Below are positions 63,370 through 64,000 of a stretch of 64,000 nucleotides of DNA, piece by piece (the stretch's first letter is position 1; the number at the start of each line of letters is the position of its first letter). The DNA comes from Litorimonas sp964511495 (GTDB lineage Bacteria > Pseudomonadota > Alphaproteobacteria > Caulobacterales > Maricaulaceae). The DNA lies in NCBI GenBank assembly GCA_964511495.1, contig CAZEFT010000003.1, positions 1 through 64,000 on the forward strand, written 5' to 3'. A model generated the notes under the pieces. It was not told where the DNA came from. It saw nothing but the letters and a program-made list of their open reading frames with translations, and made no database searches. A program made the position numbers and the translations under genes.

Positions 63370-64000
63370 TTATCCGACAAAGGCTTTTTCGACCACAAAC
63401 TCCTGTGGTTGAGAGTTTGAACCTTCTTTTAGACCGAATGTTTCGACCAGTTTTGCCGTGTCATCAATCATATCTTTTGACCCACAAATCATAACGCGGT
63501 CTTCTTCAGGATTGAGAGGCGGCACGCCTACAGTTTCGAATAATTTATGGGTTTCAATCAAGGTCGTGATGCGACCCGTTAAAGGGTGATCTTCTCGGGT
63601 CAACGATGTCACATGGAAAAGCTTCCCATCGACCATTTCGCCGACCAACGGGTCATCTTTCAAGCTTGAAACCAATTCGGTTCCATAGGTCAACTCCCCC
63701 GCTTCACGGCATGTATGGGTCAGAATAACTTGGTCATAACGCTCATAAGTTTCCGGATCACGAATGAGTGAGGCAAAAGGGGCAAGGCCTGTCCCGGTCG
63801 AAAACATATAAAGGCGTTTCCCGGGCAGAAGCGCATCAAGCACTAAGGTCCCTACAGGCTTGCGCCCGAGAAGCACGGTATCGCCTTCTTCAATTTTTTG
63901 TAGTCGTGACGTCAGAGGCCCGTCCGGAACTTTAATAGAATAGAACTCGAGAGACTCATCCCAACTAGGTGAGGCCACAGAATAAGCCCGCATGACAGGG
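63370..64000 (-). CDS. fpr: Ferredoxin-NADP reductase, N-terminus outside the window
   Basis: The last 210 residues of a Fpr-type flavoprotein. FAD-binding RAYSVASP is at the start of the visible part, followed by STGTGLAPFASLIRDPETYE and the NADP side CGSKDMID. The C-terminus EFVVEKAFVG matches bacterial Fpr. The frame runs off the right edge, and an ATG at 63991-63993 is internal. It meets lptD tail to tail with no gap. Confidence 0.92.
   Translation of the reverse strand, partial: PVMRAYSVASPSWDESLEFYSIKVPDGPLTSRLQKIEEGDTVLLGRKPVGTLVLDALLPGKRLYMFSTGTGLAPFASLIRDPETYERYDQVILTHTCREAGELTYGTELVSSLKDDPLVGEMVDGKLFHVTSLTREDHPLTGRITTLIETHKLFETVGVPPLNPEEDRVMICGSKDMIDDTAKLVETFGLKEGSNSQPQEFVVEKAFVG

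Noticed and set aside
1..64000. tRNA, rRNA, CRISPR, IS element or prophage
   Set aside because: No cloverleaf, rRNA motif, regular repeat-spacer array, transposase or integrase was found by reading; a covariance-model search could still find a missed small RNA.

Overview
The window is an ordinary, gene-dense stretch of an alphaproteobacterial chromosome of moderate GC. The marine, stalked or dimorphic Maricaulales/Hyphomonadaceae-type relatives of Caulobacter fit best. The reasons are the ubiG, comF-grxC-nitrilase-DUF1178, aroK-aroB-CNNM, cobS-cobT, mtaB-ftsY-yciB and bolA-DnaJ neighbourhoods, DUF1178, an IalB-like protein, TIGR01459 and TIGR02001-type proteins, and two sequences matching the CtrA box TTAA-N7-TTAA. 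The assignment to this group is an inference from gene content. I see no rRNA or tRNA gene, no CRISPR array, no insertion sequence and no prophage.

Layout. 1-7.5 kb: hairpin-rich leader, ubiG (ubiquinone), a lone ParB/RepB-like protein behind an elaborate control region, the minus-strand set comF/grxC/nitrilase/DUF1178, a degenerate methyltransferase with a JAMM-like lipoprotein, then mutT-argJ. 7.5-13.5 kb: a parvulin lipoprotein divergent from secA, a TorF-type outer-membrane protein, accA. 13.6-20.1 kb: an ECF sigma operon, a large secreted protein with a small membrane protein, then aroK-aroB-CNNM. 20.2-25 kb: exported proteins (FG-GAP/UnbV lipoprotein, amidohydrolase lipoprotein, sugar dehydrogenase). 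25-33 kb: bolA/DnaJ, GtrA, and cobS-cobT split by an AT-rich PD-(D/E)XK nuclease gene, followed by a PDZ/thioredoxin-fold protein of unknown role and an FAD oxidoreductase. 33-37.2 kb: an SDR, then a TetR-acyltransferase-MFS operon with palindromic operators. 37.2-43.1 kb: IalB-like protein, mtaB-ftsY, a GH16 glucanase inserted before yciB. 43.2-49.7 kb: acnA, bfd-bfr behind a Fur-like box, a DEAD-box helicase, DoxX. 49.7-54.2 kb: ribF, MaoC, HAD, GFA, thiE and a Sel1 protein. 54.3-64 kb: AbgT transporter, formylglycine-type protein, class II aldolase, galM, ald with its Lrp-type regulator, lptD and the start-truncated fpr.

How it works together. Most genes are core housekeeping: envelope biogenesis (SecA, FtsY, LptD, AccA, PlsC/LplT-type pair, YciB), cofactors (ubiquinone, FAD, thiamine, cobalamin cobaltochelatase), aromatic and arginine synthesis, and iron storage. 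Accessory islands are single genes dropped into conserved operons: the nuclease between cobS and cobT, and the GH16 laminarinase-like lipoprotein between ftsY and yciB. The second, with a perfect palindrome at its promoter, points to use of algal beta-glucan. No complete new multi-gene system is evident. The best leads are the nuclease in cobS-cobT, the ParB-like gene with its operator array, the JAMM-like lipoprotein, the PDZ/Trx protein, and the structured leader before bfd.
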